From: Flectonema sp. DT1601
Taxonomy: Eukaryota; Euglenozoa; Diplonemea; Diplonemida; Diplonemidae
Length of the DNA: 64,000 nucleotides
Assembly: GCA_964019425.1 (NCBI GenBank)
Contig: OZ025786.1
Span: forward strand, 1,054,001-1,118,000
Direction: 5' to 3'
The stretch's first letter is position 1, and every line of letters begins with the position of its first letter. This document shows positions 19,620 to 29,495 of the stretch, one piece after another. Both the position numbers and the translations under genes were made by a program. The notes under the pieces are model-generated. The model worked only from the letters and a program-made list of their open reading frames with translations, was not told where the DNA came from and searched no databases.

Positions 19620-22600
19620 AAATTTGTCACAGAAGGCCTTGGCTTGGCATTTTTTAAAAAAAAGAAGAAGAAAACCCTCCCGTAGTACGTGACCCGTCGT
19701 GTGGGATTTTTGTCGATACCAACTGTTGGTCTTTTTACATCGCAACCAAAACCCTATTTCAGCTTTAGCCAGTTTTCAAGTTGCATTAATTTAATTAACA
19801 TATCATGTGGTTTATGCACCTCTAGCACTTTAAGCAGTTACACTCTGAACCCGCTTTTGGCGTTAGTTTTTCTTGACAGGTGGCCAGAGCTCTCATGGGC
19901 GGTCACAAGTTGGGAAACAAGAGTGTCTCTACCCAAAATTCGTGGGACCCATCCCATACCGAGCTATGCGGACCTCGGGGACAGTCAGGCCAGCCCCAGG
20001 TCACACAAGTTCGGTGTATTTGGGCCATAACCATGTAACCATTTCCTTTTGTATTTGATCATGTTTGGGTCGACTCCGTGTTGCTTTTTTCAATACGTGG
20101 AAATCTGTGTGGGTGACAAGTGTGCTTTTTTTTTCTTTTCTTCTTTCTTTCTTTTCCCTTCCCTTATTGCGACAAAGGAAATTAGTTTTTTAAAAGAAAA
20201 ACTGGTCCAATAAAGTACTCGGTAAGAGAGAGGAAGTGGAGGAAAATAACAATTCCGTTTTATAATTTAAGAAAAGATAGTACTGTTATTTTTATTATTA
20301 TTATTATTATTATTTTTGTATCGGATTGTATAATCAGTTTAAAAGACGTATACTTTATCATGCAGGCGAGTTCCAAAACACTCGGACAAGTTGTTCTGCT
20401 GCGTGTAAATTCTACGTCTGACTACTTTCCCTTTTTACAAAACTTTCATGTACCTCATTCCTATCCTTCAGCTCTGAAGCTGCTGGTTACCTTTGTGGCA
20501 TTTGTACCATTTTCTCTTAAATGGGCAATGTACAACCACAAGGTCAAGATTAGTTAAAAAGGGGGAGAGAGAGCAGAATTAATGTTTTCACCCTTGTCCT
20601 TGCAACTGACATGGGGAAGATTCTTCTTCGTTGGACATCAGCTTCAAAGAGACATTCTTAAACAGTTCATTGTTTGCTTTTCTATCGCTGGTGAGATTGT
20701 ATGGAATCGCTTCTGTTGGAATAAGTTTAGTTATTATTCTCTTTTTTTTCTTGGGAAAACTTTTAATTCCGCACAAGGTTTCAAGAAATCCGGAATTTTG
20801 AAAAACTTTGTGCGGAATTGGGGGTTTTCCCCTTTTTCTTTTTGCAAGTTGCTTTATCCAGGTTAACTTTAGGTATCAAGTTACCACACATCTCCAAAGT
20901 GAGAAAAGCGTTGGTGTAGTTTCGGGGGTCATGCTTCCAGGCACTGTAGTTCACCCCCCCCTTTTTGATTACTCTCGAAACCTAATAGTTACTTTAAAAG
21001 GCTAAGTTAAGCATCACACCTAGTCACTGTATCTCAGAATGTTAAATTATCGTTATGTTGTTTATGATACAATACATTTGTATTTTACGTACAAAATCAA
21101 ACAGTTAACCCCCTTTTTTTTTTCTTTTTTTTTTTCGTCTTTACCTCCTACACGGGGTAAATCTAGACATCAGAGACAATTGGAAAGAAGGAAAACAAGG
21201 AAACAGGAAATAAAAGAGCAAACTGCAATGCCAAAGCATTGTTAAAAAGAAAATAGTGAGAGTATATTTGTAGCACTTATAGCATTTGAGGTGCAAAACG
21301 CCTTTACATTTTTTTTTTGGTAAATAAAATAAAACACTTTGTTTTTTTATTATTTTATCCTTTTCCCAATTGTTTCCCCAGAAAAAAAAGTAAGAAAACA
21401 AAAAAAAAAAAAAAAAATGTCTCGAAGTCGTTCTTTTTGAGAACGAATAATTTTTTTTTTTTAAAATCTTTCTCCCCGTCTCTAATGATCTTCTTCGTAA
21501 AACTATTATTTATGAAAGGATCCAACAGGTTCCAACAGGGTTCCAACAGGTCTCATTCTGCAAGTGTAATCACTGAACTGTATTAGGCAGTTGGTGACCA
21601 CACATCTACTCCCAATTCCCCCCCTTTTTTTTTTCCACCGTTGAAGTGGACAAGTTTAATGCACTTCCCGAGGGACAAAATTAGCAAAAAACGGCGGCTA
21701 GTCCGCGTGGTGTCCCCCTCCCTGTGTGAATTATGAGGATGTTCTGCTCGCCCTTTTTTAATTTCGGAGCGGCATGACCGAAGACAATCTCTCCCCATTT
21801 TATTTCCAATACCGTCGCCCCCGGGAAGGCCTCCAGTAGTATTATTTATTTATTTGCGGTCAATTACTACGCTGCCGCTGACAGTCAAGATTGTCGGAGA
21901 AATTGTTGTTCCTCTTGAGCTTAAAAATGCTATCAAATTACCCCCTTTTTTTTTTCTTTTTTCCCCCCTTTATTATTGTCTCAAACGGTTTCACACGATT
22001 GTGGGAATTTTTGTCTTTTTCAAGATCCTGAAAGAAAGGGAATAAGTGAGGGGGGAAGAAGAAAAAAAAAAAAAAAAGTGCTAAGTGGTAATGGAGAATA
22101 AAAGTAAAGAAGGAGAAATATCTCTCGGAGTAGTACTTTCGAAGAATGTTTCTAGACTATTACATTTTTTTTTTTTTTTTTTTTTTTTTTATTCTCTCCA
22201 AGGAGACTGTTTTTTCGTTTCTTATGATCGTGTAATAACCGTGAAATTATTTTATTAAAAATTAAAAAAAAAATAAAACAATAAAAAAATAAAGGCAAAT
22301 GGGCTTCCTACCCTTTGTAAGGATAGAAGTCTATCGTATAGCATCTTTTTTAGCCTGCTCCCTAACTGAGTTTAGCTGGACTAATAGTTTTACTGGTTGC
22401 TCTAATACTGCAGTTAGGGAGTAGCAGCAAAAGGAAAAAAAAAAAAAAAAAAAAAGGGAAAAAGAATTGTCTCTTCACCCTGGCATCCACTGAGGTCCAC
22501 TTGTTGAAAAGTAGTATTTTCCCCCTTTTGTTTTCCCTTGAATCTTGTTTTTTTTCCCTTTTTTTTTTTTTTTCGAGCGATTCCAAAAGGGTGTTGTCGC

Positions 22601-23848
22601 GATACCGGAGGTGTATATTAATTACTTCAGCTATCTTAGAACACCTCCGTAGTCACTGCATCGTTAACCTGATTGTTAAAGTTACCATTATGTCGTAAGG
22701 GTACAATACAATTAGTTTTTCACATTGATTATCGTTACGAAATTGATGGGTTGACAGACAACTATTTTGTGTTTGAAAAGATAGTCTGGGGTATTTGGTG
22801 TGCTGTAACCCCATATTTATATTCTAAAAAATTGAGTCTGCGATTCGAAGTTATTTTAAGAAACTTAATCAATTAACGACTCCAGGTTCAAACGAGTTTT
22901 TTTTTTTTTTTTTTTTTTCTTCTAAACCAACGGGGAAGAGCAGAGCTGGAGAATAGAGGAAAAGTAAAGGGGGAAAATAAGAAAATAAAATAAAACAAAA
23001 GAGCTGAGGAGTTGCAAAAGAAAGAAAAAATCTGAAAAACTCAAGTGGGAATGAGCTGAACGAAAAAAAGGAACATGATTTTTGAAAATATTTTTTTTCT
23101 CCATTTTTTTCCCCCTTTCTTTCTACCACGGTTCACATGAGCAATCATGACCAAGAAAATAAAAAAAAACGAAAAAAAAAAAATATTTTCTCAATTCCCC
23201 CAAGTAACTTGATAATGAAACACCTTTAGTTCTAATCACAATAGTGACCATAAGAAGATCAATCCATGACTACAAACCAACACGCGGAAATACGGAAATT
23301 CCGTAGTTATAATGGAACTTCTCTGATCTAACTTTAGGCAGTATTGGTCGTAGCTACAAAACCGAACAGTTAATCCCCTTAAGGGGCATCACTTCAAAGC
23401 AGTCTCAAACAATAAAGAAACAAATAAAAAAAAGGCATAGCCAGCATGGGTGCTTTCTTTGATTATTATTATTCTTCTTCTTTCTTTTTTTTTAATTAAA
23501 AATACGATCAAAAAAAAGAAAAAGGTGAGTCTTAAATAGCAACAATGAAGTAGTTCACCACTAGCCCTCATGACAACTTTTGATTGATAAAGAAGCCTCG
23601 CGTGCACTGTTTTTTATTATTTTTATTTCTTTTTTTGTGTCACCCTGCAGCAGTGATGATGGTAAAAAATTTCTCTAAATCAAGACGGGTTGCGTTTGAC
23701 AATTATCGCTAATTGTGTCGCAATTGCATTACTCGAGGTCTTGTCTTTTGAGTTCAGCTGTCCGCTTTTTTCCCTCTTTTTTTTTTTTATGTTTTATTTT
23801 ACGTATTTATTCTCCTTTTCCCCCTCTATTGCTTTTCCCTGTTCTCGG

Positions 23849-23880
<32 letters not shown>

Positions 23881-24090
23881 TTTTTTTCCCTCGAAGTCTC
23901 AGTGCGTCAGCTGTTTCTTGTGGAATTGTAATCTTGTTGTTATTATTGGTATTAACTTTACACAGGCTGGATGACAAATGTAAATATAAGTGTGTTTGAT
24001 TGTAGTGGTTATTGCCCTATTAGTATTTAAATATCTGCTGCGCTTAAACTTTGTTTCAGTTTCTCTCTCTCCAATAAATGTAGAAATTAT
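18335..24090. other. Gene-poor 5.7-kb region rich in homopolymer tracts
   Basis: From 18500 to 19300 and again near 19588, 22170, 22440, 22900 and 23860 there are A or T runs of 15-30 nt. I see no convincing coding frame. Islands of more complex sequence are: 18665-18780; a GC-richer island 19870-20035; and diverged dispersed repeats shared with 26.3-27.0 kb. Segments near 21020, 22640 and 23340 share short similarities (for example TAGTCACTG.ATC and AACAGTTAA.CCCC) and seem to be old duplicates of each other. Confidence 0.5.
19690..19820 (+). repeat. Dispersed repeat, copy 1 (partner near 26345-26480)
   Basis: Shares with the second copy the ordered blocks TAGTACGTG.CCC, TGTGGGATTTTT or its variant, TCGATACCAA.TGTTG, GCAACCA, CCCTATT and TTTTAGCC.GTTT(T)CAAGTTGC. 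Roughly 70% similar by eye over ~130 nt. Function unknown; it may be a relic of a mobile element or a duplicated flank. Confidence 0.55.
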
Positions 24091-24094
24091 GATG

Positions 24095-24330
24095 TCAATT
24101 ACGTTGCAGACTGTTCGCCTTGTGATATCACTGATCGGACAGTGCCGTGATGCTACCACTGGATGGATTATGGCTGAACGCCTCTAAGCCTGAACCCAGT
24201 CTAGAGACATACATGCTTTGCAGTTCCAATACTGTTTGAGAGTAATTTAAATGTGAAATAAACTGATTCTCCATAACTATCAGAGTTCGGTCAGTTATGA
24301 AATCTTGTTGGGTAAACACATCAATAAGAG
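24095..24330 (+). rRNA. LSU rRNA fragment, domain VI / near 3' end
   Basis: The core at about 24131-24200 matches the eukaryotic LSU segment CTGATC.G.CA.TGCCG...GCTACCA..TGGATTATGGCTGAACGCCTCTAAG, which lies close to the 3' end of 25S/28S rRNA. Flanking bases to about 24095 and 24330 may belong but are too variable to confirm by eye. The preceding sarcin-ricin region is not adjacent, so the piece stands alone. Same strand as the domain V piece at 7.4 kb and the domain II piece at 46.3 kb. Functional fragment or inserted copy cannot be decided here. Confidence 0.8.
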
Positions 24331-24520
24331 ATAAGAAACTCGTATTTTTGTCATATAACAGGTTGTTTGTTAAACAAATCGTGGCTGTAGGTTGAGATTA
24401 AATTGTGCAAAAAAAAAAAAAAGAAGTGTGTTTGAAGGAATATGTTTTGCACGTTTGTTAACCTCATCATACTCCAAGCCATTCATCATCACATTTCGTA
24501 GGTTACTCAGGCGAGTTAAA

Positions 24521-26071
24521 ATGCAACTTTCGGTTACGTTCCCGGACACAGGATTCCCTGACGTTGTTTTCACAGCTTCTGGAGAGTCGCTCGTGAAGGA
24601 TGCGTTGCAGGTTGCAGCTGATGAGTGGGGTACCGATGCTGACTTTCTTGAACTCTCACTCGCAGGATCGCGGCTTCGAGCAGGTAGTCGACTGGTGTCG
24701 TACGGAGTGGAGGACGGCTCTCTGTTGGATGCATCGGTGGTGCGCTTGTTTGGATTGGAATGGTTCACAGATGCTGCAAAGAGAGCGAAGGCATTCCTAC
24801 GAGGAGAACGAGATCAGGACGGGTTTTTGTGCCTTGACACTCCCACATTCGCTGTGGATGGTTGTCTTCAGTTTAATAACAGTGAGTGGTTCTCGGATGA
24901 TGTTACGAACATCTCATTCAGCAACTCTGAACCCTCAGTCACGACCGTTTCAGATGATTTCTTATCCTCATTTCGTGAGGTTATAAAGATCAGTCTGCCT
25001 GGTCTTCAATACGTCACATCTGTTGGTAATCAGTTCCTCAGTAATTGCAAATCACTGTCATCCGTAGACTTATCAAGTCTCAGCAACGTGTTAGCTGTTG
25101 GAGACTATTTTCTATATTCTTGTTCATCCCTCACATCTCTGGACTTATCTGGTCTCAGCAATGTTTCAGTTGTTGGAGACTATTTTCTAAGTCATTGTTC
25201 ATCCCTCACATCTCTGGACTTATCTGGTCTCAGCAATGTTTCAGCTGTTGGAAACAATTTTCTAAGTTCTTGTTCATTCCTCACATCTCTGGACTTATCA
25301 AGTCTCAGCAACGTGTTAGCTGTTGGAGACTCTTTTCTATATTCTTGTTCATCCCTCACATCTCTGGACTTATCTGGTCTCAGCAATATTTCAGCTATCG
25401 GAGACTATTTTCTATATGCTTGTTCATCCCTCACATCTCTGGACTTATCAAGTCTCAGCAATATTTCAGCTGTTGGAAACTGTTTTGTATATTCTTGTTC
25501 ATCCCTCACATCCCTGGACTTATCAAGTCTCAGCAGTATTTCAGCTGTTGGAAGCTCTTTTCTAGGTAATTGTTCATCCCTCACATCTCTGGACTTATCA
25601 AGTCTCAGCAACGTGTTAGCTGTTGGAGACTATTTTCTATATTCTTGTTCATCCCTCACATCTCTGGACTTATCAAGTCTCAGCAATATTTCAGTTGTTG
25701 GAAACAATTTTCTAGGTTATTGTTCATTCCTCACATCTCTGGACTTATCAAGTCTCAGCAGTATTTCAGCTGTTGGAAACCATTTTCTAAGTTATTGTTC
25801 ATCCCTCGCATCTCTGGACTTATCAAGTCTCAGCAATATTTCAGTTATTGGGGACGATTTTCTAGCTTTTTGTTCATCCCTCACATCTGCGGACTTATCA
25901 AGTCTCAGCAATGTTTCAGTTGTTGGTTGCTTTTTTCTAAATAATTGTTCATCACTTACTTCCTTGGATTTAACCCTCTTGAATGTGGAATCCGTTGGAA
26001 GTAATTTCCTAGAAGGTTGTTCATCCATTAACAGAAATGAACTGCATACGAGTATAAGGAATTTAAAATAA
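24521..26071 (+). CDS. Ubiquitin-like domain plus BspA-type leucine-rich repeat protein (copy 1)
   Basis: The ATG at 24521 is 10 nt after an AG acceptor. The 516-residue product begins with a ~75-residue domain that looks ubiquitin-like: strand MQLSVTFPD, a helix, SRLRAGSRLVSYGVEDGSLL. After a linker come about 13 near-identical 25-residue repeats (CSSLTSLDLSxLSN followed by V/I..VG..FL), the BspA/Treponema-type LRR. No signal peptide or membrane segment is visible, so the protein looks cytosolic. The partner gene starts 1 kb downstream. BspA-like LRR families are large in some free-living protists; the beta-grasp fusion is my inference from pattern. Role unknown, plausibly binding. Confidence 0.75.
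   Translation: MQLSVTFPDTGFPDVVFTASGESLVKDALQVAADEWGTDADFLELSLAGSRLRAGSRLVSYGVEDGSLLDASVVRLFGLEWFTDAAKRAKAFLRGERDQDGFLCLDTPTFAVDGCLQFNNSEWFSDDVTNISFSNSEPSVTTVSDDFLSSFREVIKISLPGLQYVTSVGNQFLSNCKSLSSVDLSSLSNVLAVGDYFLYSCSSLTSLDLSGLSNVSVVGDYFLSHCSSLTSLDLSGLSNVSAVGNNFLSSCSFLTSLDLSSLSNVLAVGDSFLYSCSSLTSLDLSGLSNISAIGDYFLYACSSLTSLDLSSLSNISAVGNCFVYSCSSLTSLDLSSLSSISAVGSSFLGNCSSLTSLDLSSLSNVLAVGDYFLYSCSSLTSLDLSSLSNISVVGNNFLGYCSFLTSLDLSSLSSISAVGNHFLSYCSSLASLDLSSLSNISVIGDDFLAFCSSLTSADLSSLSNVSVVGCFFLNNCSSLTSLDLTLLNVESVGSNFLEGCSSINRNELHTSIRNLK
25090..25975 (+). repeat. 75-bp coding tandem repeat
   Basis: About 12-13 head-to-tail copies of a 75-bp unit (TGTTCATCCCTCACATCTCT then GGACTTATC...) encoding the LRR array. 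Copies are nearly identical at synonymous sites too, pointing to recent unequal exchange or conversion. This also keeps other frames open on both strands; those are shadows. Confidence 0.9.
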
Positions 26072-27020
26072 TAGAAATCATAAATGTTGTTTTTAGTGTG
26101 TGTTGTTCCCTTTTTTATTTCAAGGTATATAATTTATCTTTTATTTGATGGTGATTTAAGAAAAGAAGATGTGTGTTCGCTCACACACTCTTAATAAGTG
26201 TTTGTTAATTAAAATTGAATGTTTAATTACATTGCAATATTCTTATTCCCTTTACTGGGTCATATTCTCATCAGATTCCCAACCCTATTTGGTATTCCCA
26301 ACCCGCCTTTTCCCCGCCACCCGGCATGGTGCGCTCTACTTATAGTACGTGGCCCATATTCGACAGCACATATGGGATTTTTTATCGATACCAATTGTTG
26401 ATTTTCTTATATTGCAACCAGGTTTGGCCGAACCCTATTCCCGTTTTAGCCGGTTTCAAGTTGCTTTCCATTTAATATTAGTCTCACGATTACTGGTAGC
26501 AATAATACTAGTACCCACCCTGTTGAGCTTTTATTGACTTTTAGCTCCGTAAATAAATGAAAAATAAATGATTAAGGTCTGCAGTAAAGTAGTTTAACAG
26601 AAAACTCGCAAGTCACCAAAATTACATTTTGGTAATATGTCACCGGCACTGCTCCCACTATTCTTCCTCCAACTACTACTATAAAACAGAACCCTTTACG
26701 CAGAAGTAATCTGCACCCCTTCATAGTGTAGATACTTCTTTGTTGGATACAATTCTGGTGTTTGTCTTTGCCTTCAATCTTAACATATACGTCTTTCTCA
26801 GGTGCATATAGTGATGGAAAGCGACTTACTGCGTATTGACAAGACCGGACAAGTCAATATAGTTTAAGAGAGTTACATGCTAACAGGAAGTCATCACCGA
26901 TTGATGAGATGACCGAATTTGACTGACTTGCTTCTACACCATCACTGGTGAGAGAGAATGGAGTTAAAGAGGTATATGGATTACTCTCGAAACCTGAATA
27001 GTTGCTTTATAATAACACTT
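26072..27020. other. Intergenic region between the two LRR genes
   Basis: Contains the second copy of the dispersed repeat at 26345-26480. Another short shared block at 26979-27005 (GATTACTCTCGAAACCT.AATAGTT) also occurs at 20967-20993. No coding frame recognised. The acceptor TTGTTCACAG ends at 27028, 5 nt before the next ATG. Confidence 0.45.
26345..26480 (+). repeat. Dispersed repeat, copy 2 (partner near 19690-19820)
   Basis: Diverged copy of the 19.7-kb repeat, same orientation, lying between the two BspA-like genes. It contains TATCGATACCAATTGTTG and TTTTAGCCGGTTTCAAGTTGC. Confidence 0.55.
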
Positions 27021-27033
27021 GTTCACAGACAAC

Positions 27034-28632
27034 ATGCAAGTTTCCATTTCCTGTCGAGATGGAGATTTTCCGGCTGTTCCGTTTGTGGTGACCGAAGACA
27101 CGCTGGTGAGTGACGCAATTGAGGCAGCGTCAGATGAGTGGGGTGCTGGGTTTCAGAATTGTAAGTTGTGTTGTGAAGGGAAGGTGCTTCCGATGTCTTC
27201 TAAGTTGGTATCACATGGGATAGAAGGGGGTGCACAGTTGGAAGTGTTGAAGGAGTTGTTGGGATGGAGTATCGAAGATATGAATGCATTTGAAGGAACG
27301 ATTGAAGAACTACTGCAATTCTGTGACGACGAGGGTTTCTTGCCCGTCAACACGCAATTATTCGTCTCTCAGGAACTTGAATTAAGGAATCCGACAATAA
27401 CAAGTTTGTCTTTTGTTAATGGCCATGCGATAATTGATTTCAATAGCAGGGCAGTGAGGAATATGAAGAAAGTGAAACGAGTGAAGTTTCCGGGTTTGTA
27501 TAACGTGAGAACCATCGGTGACAACTTCATTAGCGGGTTTCCTTCACTTACAGATATCAATCTGTCGGGATTGTGTAACGTGGAGGTGATTGGGGAACGG
27601 TTCTTGTATGGTGCTGCTTTACGAGCAATTGATCTATCACCGTTGGTCAACCTTCAACATCTAGGTGACAATGCACTGAACGACTGCCATAGGCTTTCTT
27701 CGATTAATTTTAGCCTTCCTCGTCTGAAGAGTATCCCGTATCAGTTTTTTTCATTTTCTGGAAACTGTCACTACCCGGAATCAGAGCTAGACAGAATTGA
27801 TTTGTCGTGCCTCAGAAGTGTTACCCATATCGGAAAAGATTTTTTGTCAAAACACAATGCACTTCAAGAGGTTGAATTCGGAACTGCGATGGGAAACGTA
27901 TCCCACGTTGATGAGTGCTTCTTGTCACGTGCTGCAGTGGAAGCGCTTGATTTTTCAAGTTTCACCAGCCTGACTGATATTTCCCGTAACTTTCTTTGGT
28001 ATTGCAAATCCCTGAAGTCAGTGGACTTGTCAGGCCTGCAAAGCCTTCGAACTATTGGCAGAAATTTCTTGGTAGGGTGTTCAAATATCACCGAACTCGA
28101 CTTATCGATGTTGGTGAATACGATATCAATCGGTGATGACTTCCTGAGCGCTTGTTCATCTCTGAAGTGTATTGACTTGTCTGGTCTTGTCAATATAGTT
28201 TCTTTGGGAAATCGTTTTTTATCACGATGCACCTCGTTGGTAGAGATTGATCTCAGCAAGTTGACGTCACTCACTGAGGTGGGGGATTCATTTCTTATAG
28301 GATGTTGTAGTCTTAGAAGTGTGAGCTTTGATGGGCTCAGTAGTTTAACAAATATTGGAGAACACGGTCTTGAGGGTTGCTCGTCACTCTATGGGGTTGA
28401 TGAGAGGTCGCTCCGGGTTGATTGTTGCTTTAAAGGTCCCTTGTTTGAGAATACTGGTTTGTGGTCAAAATACGAAATGAAGTTTGATAGACGACGTACA
28501 TTACAACAAGTGAGAGAAGCAGTAAGGAAGACCCAGACTCAGGCTTTGTGTGCAATCAGCAACTCGCAGATGTTGGAGAAGGAAATACAATCTGTTTGTG
28601 ATAGACTTGCTAAGTTAGAATCCGCAAATTAA
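27034..28632 (+). CDS. Ubiquitin-like domain plus BspA-type leucine-rich repeat protein (copy 2)
   Basis: The ATG at 27034 is 5 nt after an AG acceptor; product 532 residues. The N-terminal ~75 residues align with copy 1 and look ubiquitin-like (MQVSISCRD, SDEWGAG, KVLPMSSKLVSHGIEGGAQLEVL). The LRR array from about residue 130 to 460 uses the same FLxxCxSLxxIDLSxL theme, but the units are diverged, unlike copy 1. It ends in a Lys/Gln helical segment that may form a coiled coil. The pair probably arose by tandem duplication. No signal peptide or membrane segment seen. Function unknown. Confidence 0.75.
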   Translation: MQVSISCRDGDFPAVPFVVTEDTLVSDAIEAASDEWGAGFQNCKLCCEGKVLPMSSKLVSHGIEGGAQLEVLKELLGWSIEDMNAFEGTIEELLQFCDDEGFLPVNTQLFVSQELELRNPTITSLSFVNGHAIIDFNSRAVRNMKKVKRVKFPGLYNVRTIGDNFISGFPSLTDINLSGLCNVEVIGERFLYGAALRAIDLSPLVNLQHLGDNALNDCHRLSSINFSLPRLKSIPYQFFSFSGNCHYPESELDRIDLSCLRSVTHIGKDFLSKHNALQEVEFGTAMGNVSHVDECFLSRAAVEALDFSSFTSLTDISRNFLWYCKSLKSVDLSGLQSLRTIGRNFLVGCSNITELDLSMLVNTISIGDDFLSACSSLKCIDLSGLVNIVSLGNRFLSRCTSLVEIDLSKLTSLTEVGDSFLIGCCSLRSVSFDGLSSLTNIGEHGLEGCSSLYGVDERSLRVDCCFKGPLFENTGLWSKYEMKFDRRRTLQQVREAVRKTQTQALCAISNSQMLEKEIQSVCDRLAKLESAN

Positions 28633-28721
28633 CTTCCCAACACCCGTAATCCCAATGGTCTTGTTCTGTGATTGTATGTTTTAATTTTTTTATTTTTATT
28701 TTTAGTTTATTTTTTTCAGAT

Positions 28722-28994
28722 ATGCACAACTCACAATTAAATTATGCATCACTATCAAAAGTATCACATACTGCACAAACCTGCTGGACCGTTGCCAGCA
28801 ATCGCTAGTGGGATAAGGAGCCGGTTGGACGATTGACAAATGCCCAGCACGTGATTTCATTTTTAGTTCAACACCGAAGCCATCTTTTCGATTTGTATAC
28901 TGCAATAATGATCAGTTCAATACTCTATCGGCCGTATGACTTAGTTGTGGTTTTGAGAGGTGAACAAGATCCGGAGCATTGGGTTATCAGGTAA
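28722..28994 (+). pseudogene. Possible broken gene fragment of unknown family
   Basis: A T-rich tract plus CAG (28712-28719) precedes an ATG at 28722, as for real genes here. The frame codes 28 residues, meets TAG at 28806-28808, then continues for 61 protein-like residues (VISFLVQHRSHLFDLYTAIM, YRPYDLVVVLRGEQDPEHW) to TAA at 28992. I do not recognise the family. It may be a decayed host gene, or the resemblance to coding sequence may be chance. Confidence 0.3.
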
Positions 28995-29495
28995 AGGTGT
29001 AGTCCGTGAGACCTTTCGCATCACCAGAACTACTTCGAAGAGTCAGGTCTGTTCGATGACACAAATTAGATTTTTAAAAAATATTTAACGTACAAGGCAT
29101 TCGCTCAATAATATTAGATATGGACTGTTTCTACAGAGTAGAACCTGCTGTTGTAAAAGACTATTTTTATCGAAATATACTTTTACCATTAGCGATACCG
29201 AAGTTAACACATTTGGAACCTTCGATAATGCAAGTAATGATATCGCTACCATGAAATGTTCCTCAGAAGACGGCACCGACAATTGCAAATGATGTACTTA
29301 CAATGGCCCCACATATATATATCAGTCATTCTTTTTTTTTTTGCAAATGAAATTCTGGACAATGAAATTTTTAAAAATTTCGATCGAAGCGGCATTTTAA
29401 TGCGCTGCATCGTTGGGTTCATTTCCGTCCGAAATCGGGAGGTTGGCATCACATACTTGTCACCTGGGTTGAAAGGGATTTTGTGGTTTACTAAA
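28995..29495. other. Unassigned sequence
   Basis: No recognisable gene; complex sequence with one short T run near 29331. It is the downstream flank of the Gln-rich frame on the minus strand. Confidence 0.35.

Noticed and set aside
19870-20035. Calling the GC-rich island a 5S rRNA gene
   Set aside because: Only a short stretch and the overall length resemble 5S; the conserved GAAGTTAAGC-type A-box core is absent and there is no T-run terminator at the expected place.
18335-24090. Spliced-leader RNA gene or further tRNAs
   Set aside because: No known euglenozoan leader sequence and no second cloverleaf could be recognised.
25090-25975. CRISPR-like array
   Set aside because: The regular repeats are coding LRR units without spacers; the genome is eukaryotic.
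25045-26028. Long open frames on both strands inside the LRR array
   Set aside because: They arise because a 75-bp unit keeps other frames open; the + frame from 24521 has the domain logic and the acceptor.
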